Made by a program: the position numbers and the translations under genes | Shown here: piece after piece, positions 1 to 6,748 of the stretch | How the letters are laid out: the number at the start of each line of letters is the position of its first letter | Numbering within the stretch: the stretch's first letter is position 1 | The notes under the pieces: model-generated | Seen by the model: the letters and a program-made list of their open reading frames with translations, nothing else | Databases searched by the model: none | What the model was told of the DNA's origin: nothing | NCBI GenBank assembly: GCA_900321595.1 | Contig: ONWP01000360.1 | Coordinates: 1-9,709 of the forward strand | Direction of reading: 5' to 3' | Length of the DNA stretch: 9,709 bases | Source: an uncultured Eubacteriales bacterium | GTDB lineage: Bacteria; Bacillota; Clostridia; Oscillospirales; Acutalibacteraceae

Positions 1-275
1 ACACGGCCATGATGCTCGGTTCCGCCCGTGGTGCCGTCATCGCCTCGCTTGCGGAACAGGGTCTGGAGATTTACGAATACGCCCCGCGCCGCGTCAAGCA
101 AGCCGTTTGCGGATTCGGCAACGCCTCCAAGGAACAAGTTGCCCTGCTCGTCTCCCAATTCCTCCATATCCAAACCGACCATTTCCTGCTCGACACCACG
201 GACGCGCTCGCAATGGCCATCACGCACGCGCATTCTTCCGGTTCGACTCTGGGCGATTTGCTGAACCGGCTGTGA
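1..275 (+). CDS. ruvC: RuvC, crossover junction endodeoxyribonuclease (5'-truncated by window edge)
   Basis: This is the C-terminal part (about 90 residues, first full codon at base 3) of the Holliday-junction resolvase RuvC, which as a dimer cuts four-way junctions brought by RuvAB. Visible family features are an A-R-G segment near the start, the YAPRRVKQAV-GFGNASKEQV stretch typical of the RuvC core, and the terminal LDTTDALAMAITHAH motif. The two Asp of D-T-T-D (codons 192-194 and 201-203) match the last two catalytic carboxylates of the family (D138 and D141 in E. coli). The first two catalytic acids lie upstream of the window. Complete RuvC proteins are usually about 160-175 residues, so roughly half is missing only because the window begins here. 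It ends with TGA at 273-275, 23 bases before ruvA, giving the common ruvC-ruvA-ruvB order. No sign of decay. Confidence 0.95.
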   Translation, partial: TAMMLGSARGAVIASLAEQGLEIYEYAPRRVKQAVCGFGNASKEQVALLVSQFLHIQTDHFLLDTTDALAMAITHAHSSGSTLGDLLNRL

Positions 276-298
276 TCCGGGAAAGGATTTGAAATCAA

Positions 299-886
299 AT
301 GTTTTACAGTCTGACGGGGAAGCTCGTCCGCAATGACGCGAATTCCTGCGTGATCGACGTCGGCGGCGTGGCTTTTCGGTGCACCGCGTCGATGCAGACC
401 CTGGCAAACGTCGGTCAGGTCGGACAGACGGCGACGCTTTACACGTACTTGTCTGTCCGCGAGGACGCGCTGGAGCTGTTCGGTTTTTACCGGGAAGATG
501 AGCTGGATGCGTTCCGAAAGCTGATCGCTGTATCGGGTGTCGGCGCGAAGGTCGCCGTCGCGATCCTGTCCGTCCTGACGCCGGACGCGCTGGCGCTTGC
601 GGTCGCGAACGGCGACGTGAAGGCGATCACGCGCGCGCAGGGCGTCGGCGCGAAGCTTGCGCAGCGCGTTGTGCTGGAGCTCAAGGGGAAGCTGACTGCG
701 CCGGAAAACGCAGATTCCGCGTTGTACGCGAACGCGCCTGTGCTTGACAGCAAGCTCGACGAGGCGGTCAGCGCGCTTGAATTTCTCGGGTATTCGCATC
801 AGGAATCGATTCGCGCCGTACAGGGCGTCGATCCGTCCGGCAGCGTAGAAGACGTGATCCGCAAAGCGCTCGGCGCATTATCGTAA
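299..886 (+). CDS. ruvA: RuvA, Holliday junction DNA helicase subunit
   Basis: This 195-residue protein binds Holliday junctions as a tetramer and loads the RuvB motor for branch migration. Length and domain order match the family. An N-terminal OB-fold covers about residues 1-62 and includes the VREDA segment; E55 and D56 align with the acidic pin that helps separate strands. Two helix-hairpin-helix motifs follow, SGVGAK at 79-84 and QGVGAK at 114-119 (the latter leading into a LAQRVVLELKGKL helix). A variable linker covers about 133-150. The C-terminal RuvB-binding three-helix domain (about 153-195) contains ALEFLGYSHQE and a SVEDVIRKALGAL end. The ATG at 299 has a purine-rich GGGAAAGGA at 279-287 upstream. 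Fifteen bases separate its stop from ruvB, so the two are almost certainly co-expressed. Confidence 0.97.
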   Translation: MFYSLTGKLVRNDANSCVIDVGGVAFRCTASMQTLANVGQVGQTATLYTYLSVREDALELFGFYREDELDAFRKLIAVSGVGAKVAVAILSVLTPDALALAVANGDVKAITRAQGVGAKLAQRVVLELKGKLTAPENADSALYANAPVLDSKLDEAVSALEFLGYSHQESIRAVQGVDPSGSVEDVIRKALGALS

Positions 887-901
887 AGGACAACATCGCA
901 T

Positions 902-1927
902 ATGGAACAGGAAAAGGATTATCGCATGGTCTCGCCGGATTTTGCCTCGCAGGAGGACGAATCCGAAGCGAGTCTGCGTCCGAAAACACTGCATGACTAT
1001 ATCGGACAGGACAAGGTCAAGGAAAATCTGCGGGTCTATATCGACGCCGCTGTCGCCAGAGGCGAACCGCTCGATCATGTGCTGCTTTACGGCCCGCCCG
1101 GTCTCGGCAAGACGACGCTCGCCGGCATCATCGCGAACAGCCTCGGCGTGCAGATCCGCATTACGAGCGGCCCCGCGATCGAGAAGCCAGGCGACCTGGC
1201 AGCGCTTCTGACCAACCTCAACGACGGGGACGTGCTTTTTATTGACGAGATCCACCGGCTTTCCCGCTCTGTGGAAGAGGTGCTGTACCCGGCAATGGAG
1301 GACAGCGCGATCGACATCATCATAGGCAAAGGCCCTGCCGCGCGTTCGATCCGGCTTGATTTGAAGCGGTTCACGCTGGTCGGCGCCACGACCCGCGCCG
1401 GACAGCTTTCCGCGCCGCTGCGCGACCGATTCGGCGTCCTGCTCCGTCTGGAGCTCTATACACCGCAGCAGCTGGCCGCGATCGTCGGCAGAAGCGCGAA
1501 GATCCTCGGGATCGAGATCGATCCGGACGGCGCGCTGGAGGTGGCGTCCCGCTCCCGCGGCACGCCGCGGATCGCGAACCGTCTGCTGCGCCGGACGCGT
1601 GATTTCGCGCAGGTCATGGGCAGCGATATCATCACCGAAAAAGAAGCCCGATACGCGCTCGATCGGATGGAGATCGACGAGCTGGGGCTCGACAATATAG
1701 ACAGACTGCTGCTGACCACGATGATCGAACACTATAAAGGCGGCCCCGTCGGGCTGGAGACCATCGCGGCGGCGATCGGCGAGGAGGCCGTCACCATCGA
1801 GGACGTGTATGAGCCTTACCTGATGCAGATCGGATTCCTCGGCAGGACGCCCAGAGGACGCGTGGTGACCCGCGCGGCGTACAGCCATCTGGGGATCCCC
1901 GTTGAGGGACAGCAGACGATTTACTGA
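902..1927 (+). CDS. ruvB: RuvB, Holliday junction branch migration ATPase
   Basis: This 341-residue AAA+ motor forms hexamers on either side of RuvA and pumps DNA through the junction using ATP. Motifs are complete: the LRPKTL entry segment (25-30), Walker A GPPGLGKT (64-71), Walker B DEIH (115-118), sensor 1 around GATTRAG (161-167), the APLRDRFG segment with R174 at the family's arginine-finger position, and sensor 2 TPRIANRLLRR (221-231). The C-terminal winged-helix domain ends with GFLGRTPRGRVVT. Length is typical. The first 24 residues are acidic and poorly conserved, as usual. The ATG at 902 is preceded by AAAGGA (885-890), which overlaps the ruvA stop. Its TGA (1925-1927) lies 37 bases before glmM, the widest gap in the window. 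Confidence 0.98.
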   Translation: MEQEKDYRMVSPDFASQEDESEASLRPKTLHDYIGQDKVKENLRVYIDAAVARGEPLDHVLLYGPPGLGKTTLAGIIANSLGVQIRITSGPAIEKPGDLAALLTNLNDGDVLFIDEIHRLSRSVEEVLYPAMEDSAIDIIIGKGPAARSIRLDLKRFTLVGATTRAGQLSAPLRDRFGVLLRLELYTPQQLAAIVGRSAKILGIEIDPDGALEVASRSRGTPRIANRLLRRTRDFAQVMGSDIITEKEARYALDRMEIDELGLDNIDRLLLTTMIEHYKGGPVGLETIAAAIGEEAVTIEDVYEPYLMQIGFLGRTPRGRVVTRAAYSHLGIPVEGQQTIY

Positions 1928-1950
1928 CGAACAATTCACTGACGATAAAG

Positions 1951-1956
1951 AAAGGA
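1951..1956 (+). promoter_or_regulatory. Ribosome binding site fixing the glmM start
   Basis: AAAGGA lies 8 bases before the ATG at 1965. The reading frame is open upstream to an earlier ATG at 1902, inside the end of ruvB, which would add 21 residues. That upstream ATG has no comparable purine-rich site, and the added residues look unlike any GlmM N-terminus. The site therefore supports 1965 as the start. Confidence 0.75.
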
Positions 1957-1964
1957 AAAGAAGA

Positions 1965-3314
1965 ATGGGCAGATTATTCGGTACGGACGGCGCGAGAGGA
2001 ATCGCCAATACGGAAATCACATGTGAGCTTGCGATGAAGATCGGCCGCGCGACAGCAATGGTGCTGGCGGAGAACACGCAGTATAAGCCGAAGGTGCTGA
2101 TCGGCACCGATACGCGCAAGTCGGCGGATATGCTGGCTTCTGCGCTGGCGGCGGGCCTGTGCAGCGTCGGCGCGGACGTGCTGATGCTCGGCGTCGTACC
2201 CACGCCGGCCGTGGCATTCCTTGTCACTGAATACGGCTATGACGCGGGCGTTATGATCAGCGCGTCGCACAATCCCTGCGAGTATAACGGGATCAAGATC
2301 TTCCGCTCCAACGGGTATAAGCTGCCCGACGCGATGGAGGAGGAGATCGAAGCGATCATCCTCGACGATGTGAAGCGGCCGCCCGCGGTGAGCGGCGGAG
2401 AGGTCGGCAAGATCGTCATGGCGCAGAACGCGCTGCGCGACTATATCAACCACATCGCGGACACGGCGGATCGTCAGTTCTACGGCATGCGGATCGCGCT
2501 GGACTGCGCAAACGGTTCAGCCAGCGTGACGGCGAACACGCTGTTCAAGCAGCTCGGCGCGGAATGCGTCGTGCTCAACGCCAACCCGGACGGCGTGAAT
2601 ATCAACGACAACTGCGGCTCGACCCATATCGAGGGGCTGGCAGCGTTTGTCAGGGAACACGGCTATGAGGCCGGATTTGCCTTCGACGGCGACGCGGACA
2701 GACTGCTCTGCGTCGATGAGGACGGCGAGCTTGTGGACGGCGACAAGATCATGGCGATCATCGCCAAGTATCTGAAGGATCAGAATCGTCTCAACGGCAA
2801 CACGCTTGTGGCGACCGTCATGTCCAATATGGGACTGTTTCGTTTCTGCGAGGACGAAGGGATCAACGTCGAAAAGACGAAGGTCGGCGACCGTTATGTG
2901 CTCGAGCGCATGCTTGAAAAAGGCTACCATATCGGCGGCGAGCAGAGCGGACATATCATCTTCCTGGATCACGCGACGACCGGCGACGGCGAATTGACGG
3001 CCGTGCAGGTGCTCAACATTATCCGCGCGACCGGAAAATCGCTCAAGCAGCTTGCCGCAGAGATCGAGATCTTCCCGCAGGTGCTCAAAAACGTCAAGGT
3101 TTCCGCGTTCGGCAAGCTTCGGCTTCATGAGGACGCGGACGTCGCGGACGCCATCGCCCGCGCAGAGAGAGAGCTCGGCGACAACGGCCGCGTGCTGGTG
3201 CGCGCCAGCGGTACCGAGCCGCTGATCCGCGTGATGCTCGAGGGGCGCGATGAGGCGCAGATCGAGGATCTGGCAGGCATGATCGCCGAGGTCGTTCGCG
3301 CCAAGCTGATCTGA
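1965..3314 (+). CDS. glmM: GlmM, phosphoglucosamine mutase
   Basis: This enzyme converts glucosamine-6-phosphate to glucosamine-1-phosphate, a cytoplasmic step toward UDP-GlcNAc for peptidoglycan and other wall polymers. The 449-residue length fits the family. The N-terminus GRLFGTDGARGIAN is diagnostic. The active-site loop ISASHNP places the phosphorylated serine at S101. The magnesium loop DGDADR is at 241-246, the sugar-binding GGEQSGH at 324-330, and the C-terminal phosphate-binding RASGTEPLIRVM at 413-424. All four domains of the alpha-D-phosphohexomutase fold are present. ATG at 1965 is preferred over the in-frame ATG at 1902 because of the AAAGGA site and the canonical N-terminus. The stop overlaps the next start by one base (TGATG). 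In many Bacillota glmM follows cdaA-cdaR, but here it follows ruvB. Paralogous phosphomannomutases are a weaker alternative, because the FGTDGARG and ISASHNP wording is GlmM-like. Confidence 0.97.
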   Translation: MGRLFGTDGARGIANTEITCELAMKIGRATAMVLAENTQYKPKVLIGTDTRKSADMLASALAAGLCSVGADVLMLGVVPTPAVAFLVTEYGYDAGVMISASHNPCEYNGIKIFRSNGYKLPDAMEEEIEAIILDDVKRPPAVSGGEVGKIVMAQNALRDYINHIADTADRQFYGMRIALDCANGSASVTANTLFKQLGAECVVLNANPDGVNINDNCGSTHIEGLAAFVREHGYEAGFAFDGDADRLLCVDEDGELVDGDKIMAIIAKYLKDQNRLNGNTLVATVMSNMGLFRFCEDEGINVEKTKVGDRYVLERMLEKGYHIGGEQSGHIIFLDHATTGDGELTAVQVLNIIRATGKSLKQLAAEIEIFPQVLKNVKVSAFGKLRLHEDADVADAIARAERELGDNGRVLVRASGTEPLIRVMLEGRDEAQIEDLAGMIAEVVRAKLI

Positions 3315-4180
3315 TGCGCGTTGCAGAGAACTGGGTCGATTATGAACTGATCGACTGTTCTGACGGTGAAAAATTAGAGCGTTGGGGAAAGTATATTCTC
3401 ATTCGACCGGATCCGCAGGTCATCTGGAAAACGCCGAAGACGCATCCGCTCTGGCGCAGGGCCGACGCGCGATATCACAGATCCGCGACCGGCGGCGGCA
3501 AATGGGAGGTTTACACGGAGCTTCCCGACCGGTGGACCATCCGCTACGGCGAACTGGTCTTCAACGTGAAGACCATGGGCTTCAAGCATACGGGGCTCTT
3601 TCCGGAGCAGGCCGTCAACTGGGATCTCACGGCGGAGCTGATCCGCGGCGCAGGCCGGCCTGTGAAGGTGCTGAATCTGTTCGCGTACACCGGCGCGGCG
3701 ACGGTTTCCGCACTGCGTGCCGGGGCGGCCGTGACCCATGTGGACGCTTCCAAAGGCATGACGCAGTGGGCCAAAGAGAACGCCGTTTCCAGCGGCGTCC
3801 GGGAGAAGCCGGTCCGCTGGCTCGTGGACGACTGCGTAAAGTTCGTGCAGCGTGAGAAGCGCCGCGGCAATACCTATGACATTATCATCATGGATCCGCC
3901 GTCCTACGGCAGAGGCCCGGGCGGGGAAGTCTGGCGGCTGGAGGACGAGGTCTACGGGTTGTGCGTGGAGTGCGCGGATCTGCTCAGCGAGAACGCGCTC
4001 GCGTTTCTGCTGAACTCCTATACGACGGGACTCGGCTGCGGCGTGACAGAGTACATTCTGTCCAGCGTTATCCGGCAAAGACGCGGCGGCCGGGTATCCG
4101 GCGAGGAGATCGGTCTGCGCGCGGCGGCAAGCGGGCTTTGCCTGCCCTGCGGGACGACAGCCGTCTGGCAAAGCGTATAA
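3314..4180 (+). CDS. Class I SAM-dependent methyltransferase (COG1092/RlmI-like, no PUA domain), substrate unknown
   Basis: This 288-residue protein looks like a cytosolic Rossmann-fold methyltransferase of the COG1092 group, which includes the 23S rRNA methyltransferases RlmI and RlmK. Residues 1-90 form a family-specific N-terminal part with LERWGKYILIRPDPQVIW and GGGKWEVY. FKHTGLFPEQ (90-99) follows. Motif I, VLNLFAYTGAA, is at 118-128, an acidic motif II region HVDASKGM at 142-149, and the catalytic DPPSYGRGPGGEVW at 194-207. The C-terminus ends in a GGRVSGEEIGL...LPCGTT stretch. It lacks the recognisable N-terminal PUA domain and target cysteine context of RlmI proper, so an rRNA target is only inferred from relatives. 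Its ATG shares one base with the glmM stop, indicating translational coupling. No strong ribosome binding site is evident. A distinct, uncharacterised RNA substrate is possible. Confidence 0.85.
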   Translation: MRVAENWVDYELIDCSDGEKLERWGKYILIRPDPQVIWKTPKTHPLWRRADARYHRSATGGGKWEVYTELPDRWTIRYGELVFNVKTMGFKHTGLFPEQAVNWDLTAELIRGAGRPVKVLNLFAYTGAATVSALRAGAAVTHVDASKGMTQWAKENAVSSGVREKPVRWLVDDCVKFVQREKRRGNTYDIIIMDPPSYGRGPGGEVWRLEDEVYGLCVECADLLSENALAFLLNSYTTGLGCGVTEYILSSVIRQRRGGRVSGEEIGLRAAASGLCLPCGTTAVWQSV

Positions 4181-4181
4181 T
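4154..4181 (+). promoter_or_regulatory. Candidate sigma-A promoter before ecfA1
   Basis: A perfect -10 hexamer TATAAT (4176-4181) overlaps the stop of the methyltransferase gene. ACGACA (4154-4159) lies 16 bases upstream and matches 4 of 6 positions of the TTGACA consensus. Transcription would begin near 4188, leaving a short leader containing the AAAGGA ribosome binding site (4191-4196) of ecfA1. The patch is clearly more AT-rich than its surroundings. This is consensus matching only. Confidence 0.4.
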
Positions 4182-4203
4182 ACAATTCGAAAAGGAATTC
4201 TAA

Positions 4204-5070
4204 ATGACAGATACCATCTGGCTTCGATTTGATCATGTACATTACAGCTATCCCGCGGAGGAAGGGCAGAAAGCCGTTCCGGCCGTCACGGATGTGTCTT
4301 TCGACGTACATGAGGGGGAGTTTGTCTGCGTGCTGGGGCATAACGGCTCCGGCAAATCCACCATCGCGAAGCTGTCAAACGCGATCCTGATCCCGGATCA
4401 GGGCGTCGTGACCGCAATGGAGATCGACACTTCGCAGGAGAGCCGTGAGCTCGAGATCCGGCAGAATGTCGGCGTCGTGATGCAGAACCCGGACAATCAG
4501 ATCGTGGCGACGATCGTCGAGGAGGATGTGGCGTTCGGACCGGAAAACCTCGCGCTGCCGCAGAAGGAGATCCGCCGTCGCGTGGACGACGCGCTCAAAG
4601 CGGTCGATCTCTATGATATGCGGTTTCACGAGCCGCACAAGCTTTCCGGAGGACAGAAGCAGCGTGTCGCCATCGCCGGGATCCTGGCGATGGAGCCGCA
4701 TGTGATCGTGCTCGACGAACCGACCTCCATGCTCGATCCAAAGGGCCGCACGGAGGTGCTTGACTATATTCACAAGCTGAACCGGGAACGCGGTATCGCT
4801 GTCGTTCTCATTACGCATTATATGGATGAAGCGGTGCAGGCGGATACGGTGTACGTGATGGAAAAGGGCAGGATCGTCCTGCGCGGTACGCCCGAGGCGG
4901 TGTTCGCGCGGGAGGACGTGCTCGACAGCACGGGGCTTGAGCTCCCGGAGTGCGCGGCGCTCGCGTCCGCGCTGCGGCAGGCCGGCGTCCCGATGCCGAA
5001 ATCTGTCTTGTCGCCCGAGGCGCTCGCCGAGGCGCTTGCGCAGGTTCTGCCGCGGGAGGTGACGCCGTGA
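4204..5070 (+). CDS. ecfA1: EcfA1, ECF transporter ATP-binding subunit
   Basis: This 288-residue ABC ATPase is the first of two nucleotide-binding subunits of the energy-coupling-factor module that powers uptake of vitamins and related compounds by separate S components. Visible motifs are Walker A GHNGSGKST (45-53), a Q-loop MQNPDNQIVATIVEEDVAFG starting near residue 93, characteristic of the EcfA1/CbiO group, signature LSGGQKQRVAIAG (147-159), Walker B VIVLDEPTSMLDP (167-179), and the switch histidine H205 in ITHYMDEA. The FGPENLALP segment after the Q-loop is typical of ECF ATPases contacting EcfT. The ATG at 4204 follows AAAGGA with 7 bases between. Its stop overlaps the GTG start of ecfA2 by 3 bases (GTGA). 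No cobalt or nickel transport genes lie nearby, so a general ECF module is favoured over CbiO. Confidence 0.95.
   Translation: MTDTIWLRFDHVHYSYPAEEGQKAVPAVTDVSFDVHEGEFVCVLGHNGSGKSTIAKLSNAILIPDQGVVTAMEIDTSQESRELEIRQNVGVVMQNPDNQIVATIVEEDVAFGPENLALPQKEIRRRVDDALKAVDLYDMRFHEPHKLSGGQKQRVAIAGILAMEPHVIVLDEPTSMLDPKGRTEVLDYIHKLNRERGIAVVLITHYMDEAVQADTVYVMEKGRIVLRGTPEAVFAREDVLDSTGLELPECAALASALRQAGVPMPKSVLSPEALAEALAQVLPREVTP
5054..5060 (+). promoter_or_regulatory. Strong ribosome binding site for ecfA2, fixing a GTG start
   Basis: GGGAGGT ends 6 bases before GTG 5067-5069. The frame is open upstream from 4950 with an ATG, but those extra residues are translation of the ecfA1 end in another frame and resemble nothing in the family. 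This site sets the start at 5067, overlapping the ecfA1 stop. Confidence 0.85.
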
Positions 5071-5939
5071 GTGTGATCCTCGAAACCAAAGGAATCGTGT
5101 ACCGTTACGGCGTCGGCACGCCTTTCGAGCTGAAAGCGCTTGACGATGTGCATTTTGCCGCCGAAAAGGGGGCGATGACCGCGATCATCGGCCATACCGG
5201 CAGCGGCAAATCCACGCTGATCCAGCACTTTAACGCGCTTTTGCAGCCCGAAAAGGGACAGGTCCTGCTGAGCGGGGAAGACGTCAACAGGGACAAAGAG
5301 ACGAAACGCAGGGCGCGTTTTCGCGTCGGGATGTGCTTTCAGTATCCGGAATACCAGTTATTTGAATCGACCGTGTACCGGGACATCTGTTTCGGTCCGA
5401 AGAATATGGGCTTGTCTGAGGATGAGATCCGCGTCCGCGTCGAGAAAGCCGCCGGTTTTACCGGGCTGACTAAGTCGATGCTTGAAAAATCGCCCTTTGA
5501 TTTGTCGGGCGGTGAACGCAGACGCGCCGCCATCGCCGGCGTTATGGCGATGGCGCCCGAGGTCCTTGTCATGGATGAACCCGCTGCGGGGCTCGACCCG
5601 AAGGGCCGCAGGGACATCTTCCGCCTGATCGAGAATTACAGGACGAGCACCGGCTCGACCATAATCATTGTCTCTCACTCCATGGAGGACGTCGCGGCTT
5701 TCGCGAACCGCGTCTGCGTGATGCGCGGCGGCAGGATCGTGATGGAAGGCACCGTGGACGAGGTGTTTTCCCGGTATGACGAACTGCGCCAGATGCGTCT
5801 GACCGTGCCGAAGATCACGGACGTTTTTCACACGCTGCGCGCGAGAGGATTCGCGGTTGATACGAACGTCTATACTGTCGAGCAGGCGCGCGACGCCGTG
5901 CTGCGCGCGTTGGGAAAGGCGGGTGACGCCGCGTGCTGA
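5067..5939 (+). CDS. ecfA2: EcfA2, ECF transporter ATP-binding subunit
   Basis: This 290-residue partner ATPase heterodimerises with EcfA1 at the cytoplasmic face of EcfT. Starting at the GTG, the protein opens with SVILETKGIVYRYGVGTPFE, a typical EcfA2 beginning. Motifs are Walker A GHTGSGKST (42-50), Q-loop FQYPEYQLFESTVYRDICFG (91-110) with the YPEYQLFE wording specific to EcfA2, signature LSGGERRRAAIAG (146-158), Walker B VLVMDEPAAGLDP (166-178), and switch histidine H204. The signature has Glu where EcfA proteins normally have Gln (LSGGQ). The sequence otherwise looks intact, and Glu at this position occurs in other ABC ATPases. The gene overlaps ecfT by seven bases, so the three ECF proteins are translationally coupled. 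Confidence 0.95.
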   Translation: MSVILETKGIVYRYGVGTPFELKALDDVHFAAEKGAMTAIIGHTGSGKSTLIQHFNALLQPEKGQVLLSGEDVNRDKETKRRARFRVGMCFQYPEYQLFESTVYRDICFGPKNMGLSEDEIRVRVEKAAGFTGLTKSMLEKSPFDLSGGERRRAAIAGVMAMAPEVLVMDEPAAGLDPKGRRDIFRLIENYRTSTGSTIIIVSHSMEDVAAFANRVCVMRGGRIVMEGTVDEVFSRYDELRQMRLTVPKITDVFHTLRARGFAVDTNVYTVEQARDAVLRALGKAGDAAC

Positions 5940-6748
5940 AGGATATCACCATCGGTCAGTTCTTTCCCGGAGATTCGATCATTCACCGGCTCGACGCACG
6001 CATGAAGCTGATCGTCACTTTCGCGGCGATCATTGAGATCTTCGTCTGCCGGAATTTCTACGCGCTGGCGCTGACGGTCGTTTACGCGGTCGCCGCTGTT
6101 CTGCTGTCGAAGATCAAACTGAAGGTGATCTTCCGCGGTCTGCGTTCGATCCTGTTTATCATCTTATTCACAAGTATCCTGCAGATCTTCTATAATTCAA
6201 AGGGCGACACGCTTTTTGAATGGTGGAAGATCAAAATCACGACGGGCGGTCTGATCGCGGCGGCCTTTATGGTGATCCGCATTGTCACACTGATCCTGAT
6301 CAGCTCGCTTTTGACTTACACGACCTCTCCGACAACGCTGACGGACGCGATCGAGCGGGTACTGTCGCCGCTGAAAAAGCTTCATGTGCCGGTCGGAACG
6401 CTCGCGATGATGATGACGATCGCGCTGCGCTTCATTCCGACGCTCGTCGATGAGGTCGGCAAGATCATGAACGCCCAGAAGGCAAGGGGCGCGGATCTTG
6501 ACACAGGCAGCGTGATCCAGCGGGCAAAGGCGCTGATCCCGATCTTCGTGCCGTTGTTTGTGAATTCGTTCCGCAGAGCGTATGAGCTGGCGTTCGCGAT
6601 GGAATGCAGATGCTATTCGGACGCGGAGCATCGGACGCGTCTGAAGGTGATGAAGCTGCACGCACGCGATTTCGGATACCTTGGCGTAGATCTTCTGTTG
6701 CTTGGCGGCATTATCGCGCTGAATATCCTCTTCGGAAAACAGATATGA
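5933..6748 (+). CDS. ecfT: EcfT, ECF transporter transmembrane coupling protein
   Basis: This 271-residue integral membrane protein links the EcfA1/EcfA2 ATPases to interchangeable substrate-binding S components. The N-terminus KDITIGQFFPGDSIIHRLDARMKL is the standard EcfT opening and supports the GTG at 5933, which overlaps the ecfA2 stop by 7 bases. No strong ribosome binding site is visible; GGGAAAGG (5912-5919) is somewhat distant. Hydrophobic helices lie around residues 25-58, 70-87, 104-129 and 248-268. The long cytoplasmic coupling region (about 140-230) carries KARGAD with the X-R-X motif A184-R185-G186 and AMECRCYSD with C225-R226-C227; these two motifs contact the ATPases. The first Cys replaces the more usual Ala of the second motif. 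No S-component gene is adjacent, as expected for a shared group II module. Confidence 0.95.
   Translation: MLKDITIGQFFPGDSIIHRLDARMKLIVTFAAIIEIFVCRNFYALALTVVYAVAAVLLSKIKLKVIFRGLRSILFIILFTSILQIFYNSKGDTLFEWWKIKITTGGLIAAAFMVIRIVTLILISSLLTYTTSPTTLTDAIERVLSPLKKLHVPVGTLAMMMTIALRFIPTLVDEVGKIMNAQKARGADLDTGSVIQRAKALIPIFVPLFVNSFRRAYELAFAMECRCYSDAEHRTRLKVMKLHARDFGYLGVDLLLLGGIIALNILFGKQI
6167..6196 (+). promoter_or_regulatory. Possible internal promoter within ecfT
   Basis: TTCACA (6167-6172, 5 of 6 to TTGACA) and a perfect TATAAT (6191-6196) are separated by 18 bases. They lie inside the ecfT coding region, where membrane-helix codons make the DNA locally AT-rich, so chance is a real explanation. If used, transcripts would start near 6203 and carry truA and the downstream genes. 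Confidence 0.2.

Noticed and set aside
71..799. 242-codon minus-strand open frame opposite ruvC and ruvA
   Set aside because: Arg-rich, low-information translation opposite conserved genes, with no convincing ribosome binding site. Treated as a shadow, like the other minus-strand frames.
1920..1949. TTTACT-18-GATAAA as a glmM promoter
   Set aside because: Only 4 of 6 matches in each hexamer, and transcription would begin inside the ribosome binding site.
878..2227. 449-codon open frame on the minus strand across ruvB and the start of glmM
   Set aside because: It lies opposite two unmistakable genes and its translation is Arg/Asp/His-rich without any family motif. This is a typical antisense shadow of GC-rich coding DNA.
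4184..4199. AATTC...GAATT inverted repeat around the ecfA1 ribosome binding site
   Set aside because: A five-pair AT-rich stem is too weak to sequester the site, and no ligand-binding fold surrounds it. Not called a regulatory element or riboswitch.
4204..6748. Reading the ABC genes as a dedicated cobalt transporter (cbiO/cbiQ)
   Set aside because: No cbiM or cbiN or cobalamin genes are nearby. The two distinct ATPases with EcfA1 and EcfA2 wording, followed by ecfT-truA, fit the shared ECF module better.
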